Position numbers and translations under genes: made by a program
Notes under the pieces: generated by a model
The model's input: the letters and a program-made list of their open reading frames with translations, nothing else
Told to the model about the DNA's origin: nothing
Database searches by the model: none
Origin: Acephala macrosclerotiorum
Lineage: Eukaryota > Ascomycota > Leotiomycetes > Helotiales > Mollisiaceae
Assembly (NCBI GenBank): GCA_014904845.1
Contig: MU119233.1
Coordinates: 1 to 64,000 of the forward strand
Reading direction: 5' to 3'
DNA: 64,000 nt
In this document: positions 49,192 through 60,839 of the stretch, piece by piece
How the letters are laid out: each line of letters starts with the position of its first letter
Position numbering within the stretch: position 1 is the stretch's first letter

Positions 49192-50117
49192 CATGCTCTC
49201 TAGGCTGTACGAAATCTTATTTGCAGAGATTAAGAAGAAGTCGAGTACGGCACAATCTCCATACTACGCTCCAAATCGAGCCCTACTCAACACAGTAACG
49301 CGCTCTTCATCGAGACCTAGAGGACATAAGTTCGATGAAAGGCACCCTGAACATCACGCGCGACGGCTTTTTGCATCTATGTATCTATTTTCATGGTCGA
49401 GGGAATGTGAATGAAATGGAATGGAGCTCTAGCAGAGACTGACTACACTCGCTGGTGCTTTCACGGGTGAATTGATACCGTAGAATATGATGTTCGGAAT
49501 TGCTAGTGCTCGCTAGCTGTGATAGAAGAGATGAATATAGAAGTGCTTGTACTACACCATACCCCTTCACAATGAATGAGGGCAATATATATTCGGACCT
49601 GAACATTAATCAAAAAATCTTCTCTCTAATCTTCAATTACGTAAATTCAATTATGCGCCAAATCTCATTTTACTTCCAAACTACCATAAGATGTAAGATT
49701 TCACTTCGTGCAGAGCATAAGCGCCCAGCGAGACTCGAGTGATACAAAGAGTTTCAATTGCTGGACCACATCGTTGGGGCTGTGCAAAGGATCGAAAGAA
49801 AGCAGGACAAAATGTCCAACGACACGCAGCTCGAGAGTGACATGCCATACCCCGCACGCTGCTTTTTGTGCGCCACGGCGCTTAATTGGTTCAAGTTACA
49901 CGACATAGAAATATTTTTTGGGAAATGGAAACTTCATGTTTCTTTAATATCAGGAACTCGAAAGATAGTCTTGATCTGAGCAGGAGTTACATACCCGATT
50001 TTGGATCTTACCATTTTCAAATTATCTATCTCCCTCTGGCGACACAATCCTCAACCTCGATCTCACCGATCAGCGCAAGATCAAGATACCCCTCCAAATC
50101 AACGGCGCGCGAAAAAG
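49192..50117. other. 3' flank of ATPase B, no gene seen
   Basis: Only short overlapping frames; nothing recognised. Confidence 0.4.
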
Positions 50118-50381
50118 ATGTGCATCCAAGCCCTAGGCGTAATATTCTTCACCCTTCGAAAAAAGAATAAAGAAGATGACGAGGAACTCGATCGTTGGCC
50201 TCCGCGGGAAACACCCATTCCTCCAAAGGATACGAATCCGAAATCAGTCGTTCGAGAAGAGGTTTTAGCTACGTCTCCGCCTCGACAGGTGGTTGTTGGT
50301 CGTGGAGGAGGATCGCAGGGATATGAGAGGGAAGGAGAAGTGGAAGCAGAAGGATGGCCGATGAAGGTGCGGGATGCTTGA
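50118..50381 (+). CDS. Possible small protein of unknown function (87 aa)
   Basis: The frame is open from 50001 and the ATG at 50118 gives MCIQALGVIFFTLRKKNKED. A short hydrophobic start is followed by a charged, Pro/Glu/Arg-rich tail with a Gly run. The antisense frame (50536-50099) is Ser/Arg/His-rich and looks like its shadow. No homologue recognised; it could be a membrane-anchored microprotein or chance. Confidence 0.3.
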   Translation: MCIQALGVIFFTLRKKNKEDDEELDRWPPRETPIPPKDTNPKSVVREEVLATSPPRQVVVGRGGGSQGYEREGEVEAEGWPMKVRDA

Positions 50382-51316
50382 TGATGCATTATGGTGTGAG
50401 ATATATGGGAATTGGAGCAGGATGGAGGGTGGTGAGAGAGTTGTATTGTAGGGTAGGGTACAACATCTCTTGCGCCATATGAGGGTACAGTACACAACTC
50501 TTTGAGGGTTCTGTGGGGATGATGCCTTCTTTGCAAGAATGGAGGACTACTGTGTTTGCCTACGAGCGTGAGTTGAGGCTTCCATGCTAGAATAGTGGTG
50601 TTCTCATGGGGCCGGGATGGGAGGACGGTGATCCTGTCTGGTTAGGGAATATCAGCTGTACGTCTGCTCTCGCGTCATGAAAGCAACTTCCATGGCCATC
50701 GGTGGTGCCAATTTTACCGTATGGCAGGCAAGCAATCTCCCGTCTGGATACATTGGAAATACACTACGCGCGCTCTACGGTTTGATCAATATAATATGGT
50801 CGGCATATGTGTAGAGCCCAGGATACGATCGCCCCTTCGTACGACAAGTGCTAAGCGTGGATAGAGTCTCTCTGGTCAAAGAATTAAAGCTTATCGCGTC
50901 CGCTCAACGGGTACCGAGGAAGCTTCTTCGGGGTCGCTCTCCGGACTCGTCCCGGACCCATCACGAGGAACAAACTTTTTAAGGACTTTTACATCCGTCT
51001 CCTTGAAAACACAGAATTGTATATCACACTGTCCAACTCCTTCGCTAAGTCAAAGTCAATCAATGCTCCTCCTTTCAGCTCCCTGCAGCATACTACAGTT
51101 TGAGCCAAGAGTTGTCTTCTTGTATTCGAAGATAACAGTGGGGGCGGCTAGCGCATCCAAAGCGCTAAAATTAGCGATGATGCTGAGTCAGCACGCAAGG
51201 CTTTTACTTTCGCTCAGCTCGATGTTTCAAACTCTTTCTCAAGAAAATTCAACCACTCGCTCTCTCCTCTCTCGTCTCTTTCTTGCACATGATTTTGCAT
51301 TAAAATCCCGTCCCCT
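50382..51316. other. Promoter region of the amino-acid transporter gene
   Basis: No coding frame supported. It includes the AP-1-type palindrome at 51181-51193 and pyrimidine-rich stretches just upstream of the ATG at 51317. Confidence 0.45.
51181..51193. promoter_or_regulatory. Perfect 13-bp AP-1/Gcn4-type palindrome
   Basis: TGCTGAGTCAGCA contains TGAGTCA, the core bound by Gcn4/CpcA-type bZIP activators of amino-acid starvation responses. It lies 124 bp upstream of the start of an amino-acid transporter gene. Confidence 0.55.
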
Positions 51317-53810
51317 ATGCCGGCGACGATGGAGACTCCCGTGATTGGGTTCTGGGGAGGGATGGCCTTGCTCATCAGTTCCATCACGGGACCTGGCCTG
51401 ACGACGAGTACGTAACCTCATATATGTGCCGAGAAACCCGCGTGCTGACCAATTCCCAGTCCCTTTGCTATTTCAAGAGGCTGGATGGTTCACGTGAGTA
51501 CAGGCTAGACACTCAAATCTACGATCTTTATTGATATATCACACCAGTCCGACCTTATCCTTTCTCCTCTTCGGCGCTATCGCTGGCGCCGTGTCTCTCT
51601 TCCTCGTCGAAGCAATGTCTACAATTCAAGGCAACGAGTCATTTCAAGCAAAAGTCGAGTACAGCACGGTTGCGCATCTCTACTTGGGAGACAGGCCGCA
51701 CCTGATTATGCAGGGCCTTCTTTACTTGGCTCTTCAAAGTGTCAACCTGTCATCTATCATCATATCGGAACAGGTGAGCGACTACTCTCCCCTCAATGTC
51801 CCATCTGGAGACTGATTGATTTTTTAACAGACGATGGATTCTTTACTCATCAGACTCTTTAACAAAACTTGTGCACTTAGCTTCACACAAGGATGGGTGT
51901 GCGGTAGGCAATTCTCTGTCCCTAGCCTTGGCTTTCAACCTCAGCTAACTTGTGGCAGTTTCTGAGATAAGCCCTTCAGGATCTCCATTTGACTCATACA
52001 TTCTGTTTTCGTTTGGCTATCTCGTAAGTCCATGGTACTCAGGCCCTCATTCCAGAACTGACTCAGTCAGATCTCCGCAGCCATGGTTCTCCCACTCTCG
52101 GTCATGAGTTTGGTCCAGAATATCAAATTTCAGCTTGCATCTGTCGTAATTTTGCTCTTTGTCATGATCTCTTGGGTGTTCATCTTTGCCGAAAAAGGAT
52201 TCGACTTACCCACCCCAGCCATCGGAAGTAATCAAAGCAGCCTCATTGGCTTTGTTCTGAACAATTTTGCTTTTGTAGGTCTCCCTCTTCGTTGAACGCC
52301 ACTTAGGTCTCTGACGGTCACTAGATTACCACTGTACCGTCATTCATCAACGAGTTGTCCCGTTCTGTTTCCATCCACAGGGTCATTGGCTACTCGATCT
52401 TGATATGTGTAGTTGTGTACCTTATCATCGGACTCACGGGCGCCGCGAGCTTCCAGCTCGACACTTCATCAGATATCCTAGCAACACTGAGTGCTTCTAA
52501 TCAAAACAAGGTCTTGGTCACAATTGTCAACATTCTGTTTCCAATCGCCGTTCTTGTCACCTCTGTTCCCGTTTTTGCGATTGTCATACGATATAATCTA
52601 GTTCGAGGTAATATATGTTCAAATAGTAGGTGATCCAAGATTGCATTCAAACAATATACTAATATGGCTAAGAAAATGCTATCTGGTGGGCAAGTCTTGC
52701 GCCTTGGCTCCTCATAATACCGTTTCAGACGAAGGTACTTCATGAGTCTGATCTTCAAACTGTCAGAAGAGATTGATGCTAATGGGCGGGTACCTAATTT
52801 AGGGATGGTTGATCATGGTCATGAATTGGACTGCGTTGATCTTTGGATCTAGCACCAATTTCATAATTCCACTGTTACTTTATATTTCATCCAAAACGTA
52901 CTTTGCAAGTACAGCTGAAGCTGGAGGTTCGTGCATATTACTTCGGCGTCAAGAAATCATGGCTAACAGTGCGAAGAAGCTGGTGACATATTTGTCCTAC
53001 ATCGGGACGACTCCTCTGCGTCAAGACATTCCCGTAGAAGATCCACACAATCAACACGCCCCGTTCCAAGAATCATCACCACCTTTGAATCTGGAACTTC
53101 ACTTGAGGAAGAAGATATAGGGACGACCTCAGCTGTTGACCCGTTCCCTCAGCTGCTTGTTCATTCGCCACCTAGATCCAGGCGGAACAGCTACATTCGG
53201 GATCCAAGCCCGCCAAAGACCTCTGATAGCGACACCAAGTCGGGCGATTTGGGAGATCTCGGTGGACAGGCATCAGGAAGAAATTTGGATGCTTCGGTTC
53301 CTCTCCGAGTTATCTACTCGCCCTCCGTCTCGCGAGAGCCAAGCATCGGCCACAGTCATAAGCCATCTTTTACCTCAAACAGGACAGACGAGATGGCTCG
53401 TGACGGAAGACCACCAGAACCTGACAGAGATTCTTCGGAAACGTCAGCTGTACAGCATATTTCAACAATTCGCAGTCGACAAAACTCCAATGCAACAAAC
53501 ATGTCAAGAAGCAGTCAAGCTAACCATCGCTACTCTAATGTAACTCCAATGAGTCCCAGAAATCAGAGAACAGAGCCTCTAGAAATCGATGAGGAGAATG
53601 CATCAATACCTATATTTATTGCTTTTCCACGAAGCAAATGGTTTAACTCCATTGTTGTTGCAAAGGTCGCACTTTCAATCGTAACTTCGGCTGTTCTGGG
53701 CAACCTCGTGTACACGTAAGTGGTCCTTTTCAGCGCTGCGACTCGTACTGACCGTGAAATTTAATAGAATTGTCGAAACTGCGAAAGGCAACAATCCAAT
53801 TTCAAGCTGA
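51317..53810 (+). CDS. AAAP-family transmembrane amino-acid transporter (647 aa, 11 exons)
   Basis: Moves amino acids across the plasma or vacuolar membrane. Exons: 51317-51407, 51460-51493, 51548-51773, 51831-51903, 51959-52023, 52071-52274, 52325-52607, 52673-52734, 52803-52926, 52977-53715, 53768-53810. All junctions keep frame; the introns I resolved are about 48-68 nt. The N-terminus GFWGGMALLISSITGPGL followed by TIPLLFQEAGW is the typical first helix of the family (Aa_trans). Further helices include LSFLLFGAIAGAVSLFLVEA, ASVVILLFVMISWVFIFA, GYSILICVVVYLIIGLTG and NWTALIFGSSTNFIIPLLLY. An unusual insertion of about 215 hydrophilic, Ser/Arg/Pro-rich residues (about 388-605) follows, then one last helix (FNSIVVAKVALSIVTSAVLG) and a short tail. 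The donor after residue 387 is G|GTTCGT with acceptor GCGAAG at 52976, the least certain junction. Confidence 0.88.
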
Positions 53811-54740
53811 ATGAAGATCTTAGAGAAGCTTCCAAATGCTTCATCTGACCTAGAAGTATTGAATGGCCAAGCGTTACCTTTCTTCCTAGGCAGGGTCGCA
53901 CGATAATCCTTCTTGGGCTGTGCCGAAATGGACCAGTAGGAAGAACTTACTGTTCTCCCAATCAATTTCAGATCCAAAAGACAGACTGGTAATAGTTACC
54001 TGCTAAGGTTCAGGATCATCTGTAGACCAGAGAATTGCTGCGCAGACAGCCAGCCAGCCCCCAAAAACGAAGATAAAGTCCTGTATGCTTATGCTATGCT
54101 ACGCTTCCACAATTGCGTCTGGTGCGTCGTGCTGTTCCTGACGTAGGTGTGCCGCTGACGGTTGAGGCATTTATTTAATTGCAGGCGCATAGCCACCAGC
54201 CACGCCGCCGAAAGCCCCGTTGTGAGCATGCAGCTCCCCACTTCTAGAAGGATACAATGCTTCTACCCGAAAATTACCGACCGAAACGCCCCAAGATCTC
54301 CACCTGAAATATCGAACACGAGTGGGGTGCATCGGAATTGCTGCCGGTATTCGAAAATGCCAATCCCTCTGTTCCTGGAGTATTCACCGGGTACGAGACC
54401 GGCATGGCCCGGCTGTAGCAATGCCCCAGAGAATGTCACCAAAACTAAGCCGCAATCTGGCCTCGACCATGGTTGGTGCTCAGACTAGGCAATGCGGTTG
54501 ACTCCATTGCTGTCCATTGCTGTCCATTCCTAATACTTCATTCCTAAATGCGTACCTCTTAAATTCCATATATATGGCATTTTTGACCTCTCATCAGTTC
54601 ATGAAAAGGTCGTGGCGCGACGCGTCCCCTCGCGTCCATCAGTCTCGACAGCACCCTGAACCACAGCACCCTTGTCGGCCTTGAACATTTTCCAGTCGAC
54701 AAGCCAGAGCACCTCGAGAATCCTCTACAACCTCAATATA
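53811..54740. other. Intergenic, with promoter of the small basic protein gene
   Basis: A TATA-like CCATATATATGG lies at about 54567-54578. A GCTGTCCATT phrase is directly repeated near 54508-54530. No gene supported in between. Confidence 0.4.
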
Positions 54741-55097
54741 ATGGCGCCCGAGTCCTACGAAACTCTGCGAAAATCGCACAGCTTCGGCAACAGAAACACC
54801 CTTCCCTTGAAAACGCAGCTTAGCAAGACCGAACCTTCATCTACCAATCTGCAACGAAGTAGTAGTGATCCCGGGAAGTCTACTCGGAAATCAGCTCCGC
54901 ATACGCCCAGACAAGCGACGAGGACACATACGAAGCAGTCGAGACATGGAATCAAAGGTGATCATATCAATGTACACACGGAATGTGGGAGACATAGCGA
55001 CGATTGGCTCTTTGGGGGATTGTCTTTGAGCGACATTGCAAGGTGGTTATTTGGGAAGGGAAGACGTGCGGAAACAGAGGGTGACAGCGAGGAATAA
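54741..55097 (+). CDS. Small basic protein of unknown function (118 aa)
   Basis: The ATG at 54741 (MAPESYETLRKSHSFGN) is chosen because it has a good context (ATAATGGCG) and lies about 165 bp after a TATA-like sequence. Residues 1-75 are basic, Ser/Thr/Pro-rich and probably disordered. Residues 85-105 (DDWLFGGLSLSDIARWLFGKG) form an amphipathic, Trp-containing segment, and the end is acidic. No family recognised. The antisense frames are Cys-rich and look like shadows. Confidence 0.5.
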   Translation: MAPESYETLRKSHSFGNRNTLPLKTQLSKTEPSSTNLQRSSSDPGKSTRKSAPHTPRQATRTHTKQSRHGIKGDHINVHTECGRHSDDWLFGGLSLSDIARWLFGKGRRAETEGDSEE

Positions 55098-55467
55098 TTG
55101 ATTAAATCTTCCGAATGCGGGCGAAACCACGGGGATACAGGCATATTGGCGTGGGCATGTTATACCCAGGATAGGATCATTTCTATGAATTGGATTTACG
55201 CGTATTGGGTCTAGATTTCACTTCATTCGTACTATGCTAGAGAAGCTCAGATGAAATGAAAAAGCAATTGCAAGCTGCTCCCGGCGACCCGTAATTCTAC
55301 ATCCCCTCTCCACCAACAGTAAATTTTGGTGAAGATCATAACTAGCATTACAGAGCATTGGGCGAAATGCAATCGCCTGATCGCAAGGCCTGCATTGGAG
55401 GTTGCGCAAGAAAGACTTCGAGAACTTGGAGCGGAAATTGAACTGCAATAGGTATGATCGCCACTAG
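55098..55467. other. Intergenic, nothing recognised
   Basis: Convergent short frames only. Confidence 0.35.
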
Positions 55468-56303
55468 ATGACCCGCGCAGAACGAATTAAGACAGAGCGC
55501 TTGAAGAAGAGGACAGAGAATGCCATCGCATGTCTTGATTGGAGAGGATTGTCGAGAATGGAACTCCAGGATCTTTTCTCCGAGCCAGCAGAGCTCATGG
55601 GCGAGTTCAGCGAGGAGAGTGATTACGAGAATGCAATGAAGCAGATTGAGAAAGAGAATGCTGACGATACAAGGACTCGACTTCGACGTTTGTGGAAAGA
55701 GACTTACTACCGGCATATGATCCAGCAACGAGCGAAGATGATTTAGTCCACTTCCCAAATAAGTCAGGCCCGAAAACTAAGATTACTCCCCAAGAGAAAC
55801 TAGCAGCAAAGAAGCTTATAGTCGCCATGGGTTACGGCCAAAGCAGGAACGACATCTTCAAATGGACGTCTTATTTGAAACTCCTGTCTGATTTAAGGGA
55901 CGAAGAAGCAACGGCATTTCTTCTTTGCCGGACCAGTGAGTTCAAAACGTATTTCTTTCAACACCCCAAAGGACTTGACATGTTGCTTTCCTGGAATAGA
56001 GTCTATGACTTCCCTCTTCAACAGTTCCGTTTGAGGGCCAATGCTGAAGAAGGGAACGACTTCTCTAGAAAAAGTGACATCGAAGAACAGGGGATTCGGG
56101 ATAGACTTTATGCTCGAGATGAATTAGCCACACACAAAGAAGACACCAAGCCCCAAGGGTTCAAAAAAGATCGTCCAGCGACTTGCGTAACGGATATCTT
56201 CCTTGAAAGCCTTCTTCATGTCGGCCATGTCCAAGTCGGATGGTGTGCTGAAGCCAGCAGTGTAGATATATATCAAATAGGCTTGACGCAATCGTTGATT
56301 TAA
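55468..56303 (+). CDS. Hydrophilic helical protein, spliced or frameshifted, family unknown
   Basis: Two plus-strand frames read as one protein: 55468-55620 (MTRAERIKTERLKKRTEN..., Arg/Glu-rich helix) and then the next frame from about 55690 (LLPAYDPATSEDDLVHFPNK ... YLKLLSDLRDEEATAFLL). A GT at 55621 is followed by AG acceptors at 55675 and about 55701. The later one keeps frame, but its branch site is less clear than the one before 55675, so a frameshift is the alternative. The end is doubtful: beyond about 56150 the plus frame overlaps a minus-strand frame with better protein character. No domain recognised. The downstream plus frame near 56640-56870 (AESIEKIWAENTTLHPVEDH) could be another exon of the same gene. 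Confidence 0.4.
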
Positions 56304-56507
56304 ACCTTTTGAACGAGGGCGGCCATTCTCTTCCAAGTATTCCTCGAAGTCGCGGAGGTTCTTGATCAGTGCTAGGCCCCGGCACAACCAGTGCAGGGCC
56401 GTGTCACTTCGAAGCTTCCGCGGCTCGAGGTGATGGTAGAGACGGCGCATCACCCTCATCAAGAATGCAGTCACCAACACGATCAAGCCCTCTGCATGGG
56501 TCCCCAC
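56124..56507 (-). CDS. Possible helical protein fragment, unknown function
   Basis: A minus-strand frame with protein-like content (LALIKNLRDFEEYLEENGRP, a second helix AYLIYIYTAGF) converging on and overlapping the plus-strand frame. It ends in FFEPLGLGVFFVCG. It may be a short gene, a relic, or a shadow; the two strands cannot both be coding over the full overlap. Confidence 0.3.
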   Translation of the reverse strand: MGTHAEGLIVLVTAFLMRVMRRLYHHLEPRKLRSDTALHWLCRGLALIKNLRDFEEYLEENGRPRSKGLNQRLRQAYLIYIYTAGFSTPSDLDMADMKKAFKEDIRYASRWTIFFEPLGLGVFFVCG

Positions 56508-57502
56508 GTGGGCAGAAAGGGTCAGGACAGAAGCACCGCCTTCCCGACTACTACCAACAAAAATTCAAATACATGGGCACGCACACTGGGCACAGAAGCG
56601 TGGGTCGTTCAACCATCTACCCAACCAACCAAGCAGAGTCAATCGAAAAGATCTGGGCCGAGAACACCACCCTCCACCCCGTCGAAGATCACATATGTGG
56701 GATGTTCGGCGAAGATGGGGTCACGGAAAACTGCATCATTTCTAGGTCGTTAAATTCGAAACTAAAATACAAACAACAGGGCAATCAGAGAGGAGCTAGT
56801 AGAGGAGATGGAGATGAAGCAAGCTCTTTAAGCAAGTATCGATCACAGAAATACATTTTTCCGTTCTATGCCCTACTTCATCCATAATGTGCCGTTCTGG
56901 ACTAGGTCAACAGAGATTCGAACCAGTTCAGGAGAGCTCTGTTTCTCTGCTACTTGCCCTCCGCTCCCGCCCCTCTCTTGCAGGGTTTTCGCCTTCTTCT
57001 CTCGCTACCCGGTCGTGCTCTTCCGTTCGCAGCATCGGGAGAGGAATATCGTGTATATGTTGCAGTTTATGCATTACTACTTGCGCATAGCACCCTTCTC
57101 GACGTATAGGAGAGGCGAGGTACCCCTGTTTGTATGTTGCCATTCAACTTGCGCGAAAGGGGTCGATTGACGGAAGTGCCGTTTTCGTGAGCTATTCTCG
57201 AAGAAAAAGATTCGGACAGGGTAGCATCTCCGAATATTGTCGTCTCGTGTCTATCAGCACACAGGGTTTCCTTGGAGGAGTAAAGGTGCTTACTTACTCC
57301 GTACACATGCAACTGAACACTCAAGTCATCTGCGCATATCGAGAGGCCACGCGGACGAAGTTTTGAGGCTGACGATATGGTGATCATACCCTCATCAACG
57401 AGCTTGCTCCTCCGACAGTACTACTCGCGGCTACAGATGACAGTATCATTTCCGTTTGCTGCACTCGGGGGTGTAGCCAGACTACTACCCACAGGTTGTT
57501 TT
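56508..57502. other. Intergenic, short frames only
   Basis: No recognisable gene. A plus-strand frame at 56550-56887 may belong to the unresolved gene upstream; the frames at 57067-57387 lie on both strands over each other. Confidence 0.35.
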
Positions 57503-58831
57503 AAATGTTAAATCTGAGGTGATGTTGCCACCCCTCTCTCCACTTATCACCTGTCAGGTGCAAGGGCCACCTACCAATCATTTAAGTGTCTCTGCGCTGC
57601 TTCATATGCTGCTTTTACTATGTGCAAAACCTCAGAATCAGCATTATAGAACCATTACATGTGCCTGTGCCAAAAATCCCAACCCATGAGCTTTCTAGAG
57701 ACGACAAGCTCAAACTACAGACCCTCTATTACACTGCAGGCTGGTCCATTGCTGACATCCTTCTCCAGCACTCTCATATTACACGCCGCCAAGTCCAATA
57801 TGCCCTAGAAACTCGATTTACTCCTCAAAAGAAGGGCCACTGTGGGAAGCATTCTAAGCTTGATACCTTCAAACGCAAGCAGCTAGTCCGCTGAGTCACT
57901 TCCAACTCTTTTACTCGCGAGATCCCATGGGCAGAGATTCCTAAGTGGCTTGGTTGGGAGGAATGGTGTAGTGATACAGCCATTAGAAATGCTCTCAAGA
58001 AAGAAGGCTATTGCAGAGCTATTAGAAGAAAGAAGTCTCCACTGTCCGAGGAGAATCAGCGCAAAAGATTGGAATGGGCACAAGAATATGAGCATTGGAC
58101 ATTGGATATGTGGGACACAATCTTATGGAGTGATGAGAGCTGGATGCAGCCTGGGTATCACAAGAAGCAGTGGGTAATAAGACTAATTGGGGATATAGAG
58201 CTCTTCCACTCTGATTGTGTGGCCCACAAATGGCAGAGAAAGATTGGATGGATATTCTGGGGCAGCATAAGTGGGATATATGGCAAAGGTGTTGGCATGT
58301 TCTGGGAAAAAGAGTGGAAAACAATCACTAAGGAATTCTACTCTCAAAGAGTAGTTCCTCCCATTGCACACTATTTTCAGACACACTCAGGGCTGGAGTT
58401 CCAGCAAGATGGAGGACCAAGACACACTGCAGCTTTCACTCTGCGGGGCATTTGCAGCTTATAGGATACACTCTATCTTCTGGTCTCCATTCTCACTAGA
58501 CTTGTCACCTATTGAGACTATATGGAACAGAATGAAGGACATTTTGAAAGCTTTGGACCCCCAGGTGCACAGAAACTACAGGCGGCTTAGGGCTGTAGTA
58601 ATAGAGGCATGGGAATCCATTACAGATGCAGAGATTAGAGATATTATTCACACTATGCCAGAGCGCTGTGCAGCTGTAATAGCTGCTCATGAAGCCTACA
58701 TAAAGTACTAGATAGAAATCAAGACTCTGAATAGCCTCATTTTGCTGTGGAGTGATTTAAAAGCAGCATGCCATAAGTGGTGTGCCTAGGGGTGGGAAGA
58801 GAGTGGCGGAGGGTCTGAGCATTAACATTTA
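57503..58831 (+). mobile_element. Tc1/mariner element, nearly intact and not RIP-mutated
   Basis: Contains a full-length Tc1-type transposase frame at 57586-58711. Imperfect inverted ends are suggested by TAAATGTTAA at 57502-57511 versus its complement at 58822-58831, and by CCACCCCT...CCACTTAT at 57528-57547 versus 58773-58795. Exact ends and target duplication are not certain. Base composition is normal, so the copy has not been through heavy RIP. Confidence 0.65.
57586..58711 (+). pseudogene. Tc1-type (DD34E) transposase with one stop and one frameshift
   Basis: Cut-and-paste transposase. The frame opens with a helix-turn-helix region (SRDDKLKLQTLYYTAGWS, then RRQVQYALETRF) and reaches an in-frame TGA at 57892-57894, probably a former CGA. 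It continues in frame through WAEIPKWLGW and the first catalytic Asp (LWSDESW, about 58130) to the second (QQDGGPRHT, about 58410). It shifts by one base near 58445 in a GGGG run, and the third catalytic residue is the Glu of LSPIETIW (about 58513). With the frame followed across the shift, the second Asp and the Glu are separated by 34 residues, the Tc1 spacing. It ends at 58711. Confidence 0.85.
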
Positions 58832-58959
58832 TTATCCCCTGTAGAGAGTATGCATCCAACGGATACATGTCGTGCCTTAAGTGGAAGCTGGTCATCTTGT
58901 GCATCGCTCGCGATCCGCTGTGTCCTGTCTACACGTAAGGCTCCAGCCTCGCGGGTTTT

Positions 58960-60830
58960 GTGCATTCCCTAGGCCCGAGGTGACATCACTGGGCCCGAAG
59001 AACGCGTGCTATTGCAGGATGTGAAAGCGATGAGGATCTGCACAATAATGTTGTATAATTTACTCCCGATCAAACCCTGAGGCGCACCACGTGACTCACT
59101 CTTGATCACAAAATGCGCCGAAATTCCACCTCCGCTTTCATCACGATCCATCACAAAGTAGAGACACACTTCATGTTGTAATAGAGTTTAGACATTGTCG
59201 AACACACCGGATACGTCGAGCGAGAGGATAGTTGCGCGTTTCTTGTTCCTCCAGGCTTCGTGGATCCTGGGTGTGGGGCTGTGAAGTGTGAGCATGTTGT
59301 GAGTTCACATGAGAGTCCTTTTCTTTCGCCAAGGTGGTTCTTCAGAAGGAGATGTTCGCTTTCGATGAGTGCGCTGAGTCTGGTGGCGAGGATGGCTTCT
59401 AAGACCTTTCCCGATGTGTTGAGTAGTGCAATAGGACAGTATGATGTGACTTGGGAGCAGTCTTTGCCGCCTAGTTTCTTGAGGGCCACGGTGACTATCT
59501 CGTTCTCGTTGAAGTCCTTTGGGTGGTATCCTGTCTCGATACATTTGTTGAAGATCCACAGTAAGACGTTTATGATGGCTGGAAGTGTGAGACGGAGCAT
59601 TTCGATGGGGATTGCGTCTGCGCCTGGGGCTTTGTTGGCCATGAGTCGTCGTACCGTAGTGATGGTTTCCTACTTGGTAATCGGGGGCAGTCCAAAGGGT
59701 CAGGGTGAAACTTGGCGTTGGGTGCTCGTGCTTTCTCCTTCGGGGTAGTCGCGAAGTTGCCGTTGCCGAGATCGAGGTTCTTAGTTAGGCCTCCCGGCGT
59801 GTTCCTCCTTGGCGGAGACTTCTGACCAATTTCCATAGTTTCTCTGAGTCTCCTACGGTTTCCGCGAGTCACGCTCTCCATTGGCTTCTGCGTGCTTTTT
59901 TGATGCTGGATCCCGCTATGGCCTTGAGCCTAGCTGAGCGGCGCTGTGTGGTGGGGTGTGATATTTCGTGTGGAGTTGTTCCGCCTTGTGGGATATGTTG
60001 ATGAAAGCCTTGAGCTTTGGGGTAAAGCACGTTTGGGTGCGATTATAGATACGGGCTTTTGGGACCACTTAGTCGATGGCTATCGTTCAGCTTAGTATGG
60101 ATGTCCCCGTCCATGGTGCGAATCTCTTCCCTTAGGTTGCGCATGCCTATGTCGAGGCGCTCGACGAGTTTCTTGCCGTCTAGTCTGGACCAAGCTTTCT
60201 TTAACCCGTTGACGAAGGTGTTTGATGCCCAAACTAGGTCGATGCACAAGGACCGTTGGTTGTGGGCTATGTCGGGTACGTCCCCTAGAGTGGAACAGAG
60301 GTCCATTTCGAGTTCCTCCATACACGCTTTCAAGCCTCTACCTCTGGAGTCTGTATACGCTGTACCTTTCCAGTCCTCATGGTGAGCGTTGAAGTCGCCT
60401 CTAGCTAGGTGGAGTGCACTAATTCCATCAGGGAAGTTGGCTCGTATCCTTCGATGGATCTCTCCGCTGCCCACTCGGAGTTCTCTGATTTGTAGACGCT
60501 CCATTCGGGTTTGTAGAAGCCGATGATACGGCCGCCGGCATCGAATTTGAATCGGTGGGCGTGTGTGCCGACAAAGACAGTGCTCCAGTCTTCGCTTCTG
60601 ACTGATTCTGCGTTGACTTATGTGACGACTCTTTGTGTTATATCCCGGTAGGCTCTAGTCCAATTTGGTTGGTTGAAGATGATGAAAAACAACCGGGCTG
60701 CTCCTCCGTGACAGGTGGTGAGTTCAGTGTTCTGCGTGTTGATCCATGGCTCTTAGATCGCGATGATGTCGTCGTCTGTGATCTTTGGGTCTGACTATCG
60801 TCTGTTCTGAAAGTGCGATATGCAATAAAA
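58960..60830 (-). mobile_element. Degenerate Tad1-like LINE (non-LTR retrotransposon) ORF2
   Basis: Minus-strand remnants are in ORF2 order. An endonuclease start (DIIAI, stop, EPWINTQNTEL near 60760) comes first, the stop sitting where CAA (Gln) is expected. Endonuclease core segments follow: VFVGTHAHRFKFDAGGRIIG near 60570 and ARGDFNAHHEDWKG near 60390. The reverse transcriptase begins with ANKAPGADAIPIEMLRL near 59640, then CPIALLNTSGKVLEAILATR near 59440, and motif A as LSLDVSGVFDNV near 59210, then a stop. The region after motif A, including the YADD motif, is missing. Several frameshifts separate the pieces. Truncation and frameshifts rather than heavy AT bias suggest mild RIP. Confidence 0.8.
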
Positions 60831-60839
60831 CTCTATGCA

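Noticed and set aside
54162..54488. 108-codon plus-strand frame downstream of the amino-acid transporter
   Set aside because: Cys/Pro/Ser-rich with no pattern of helices or motifs; looks like chance.
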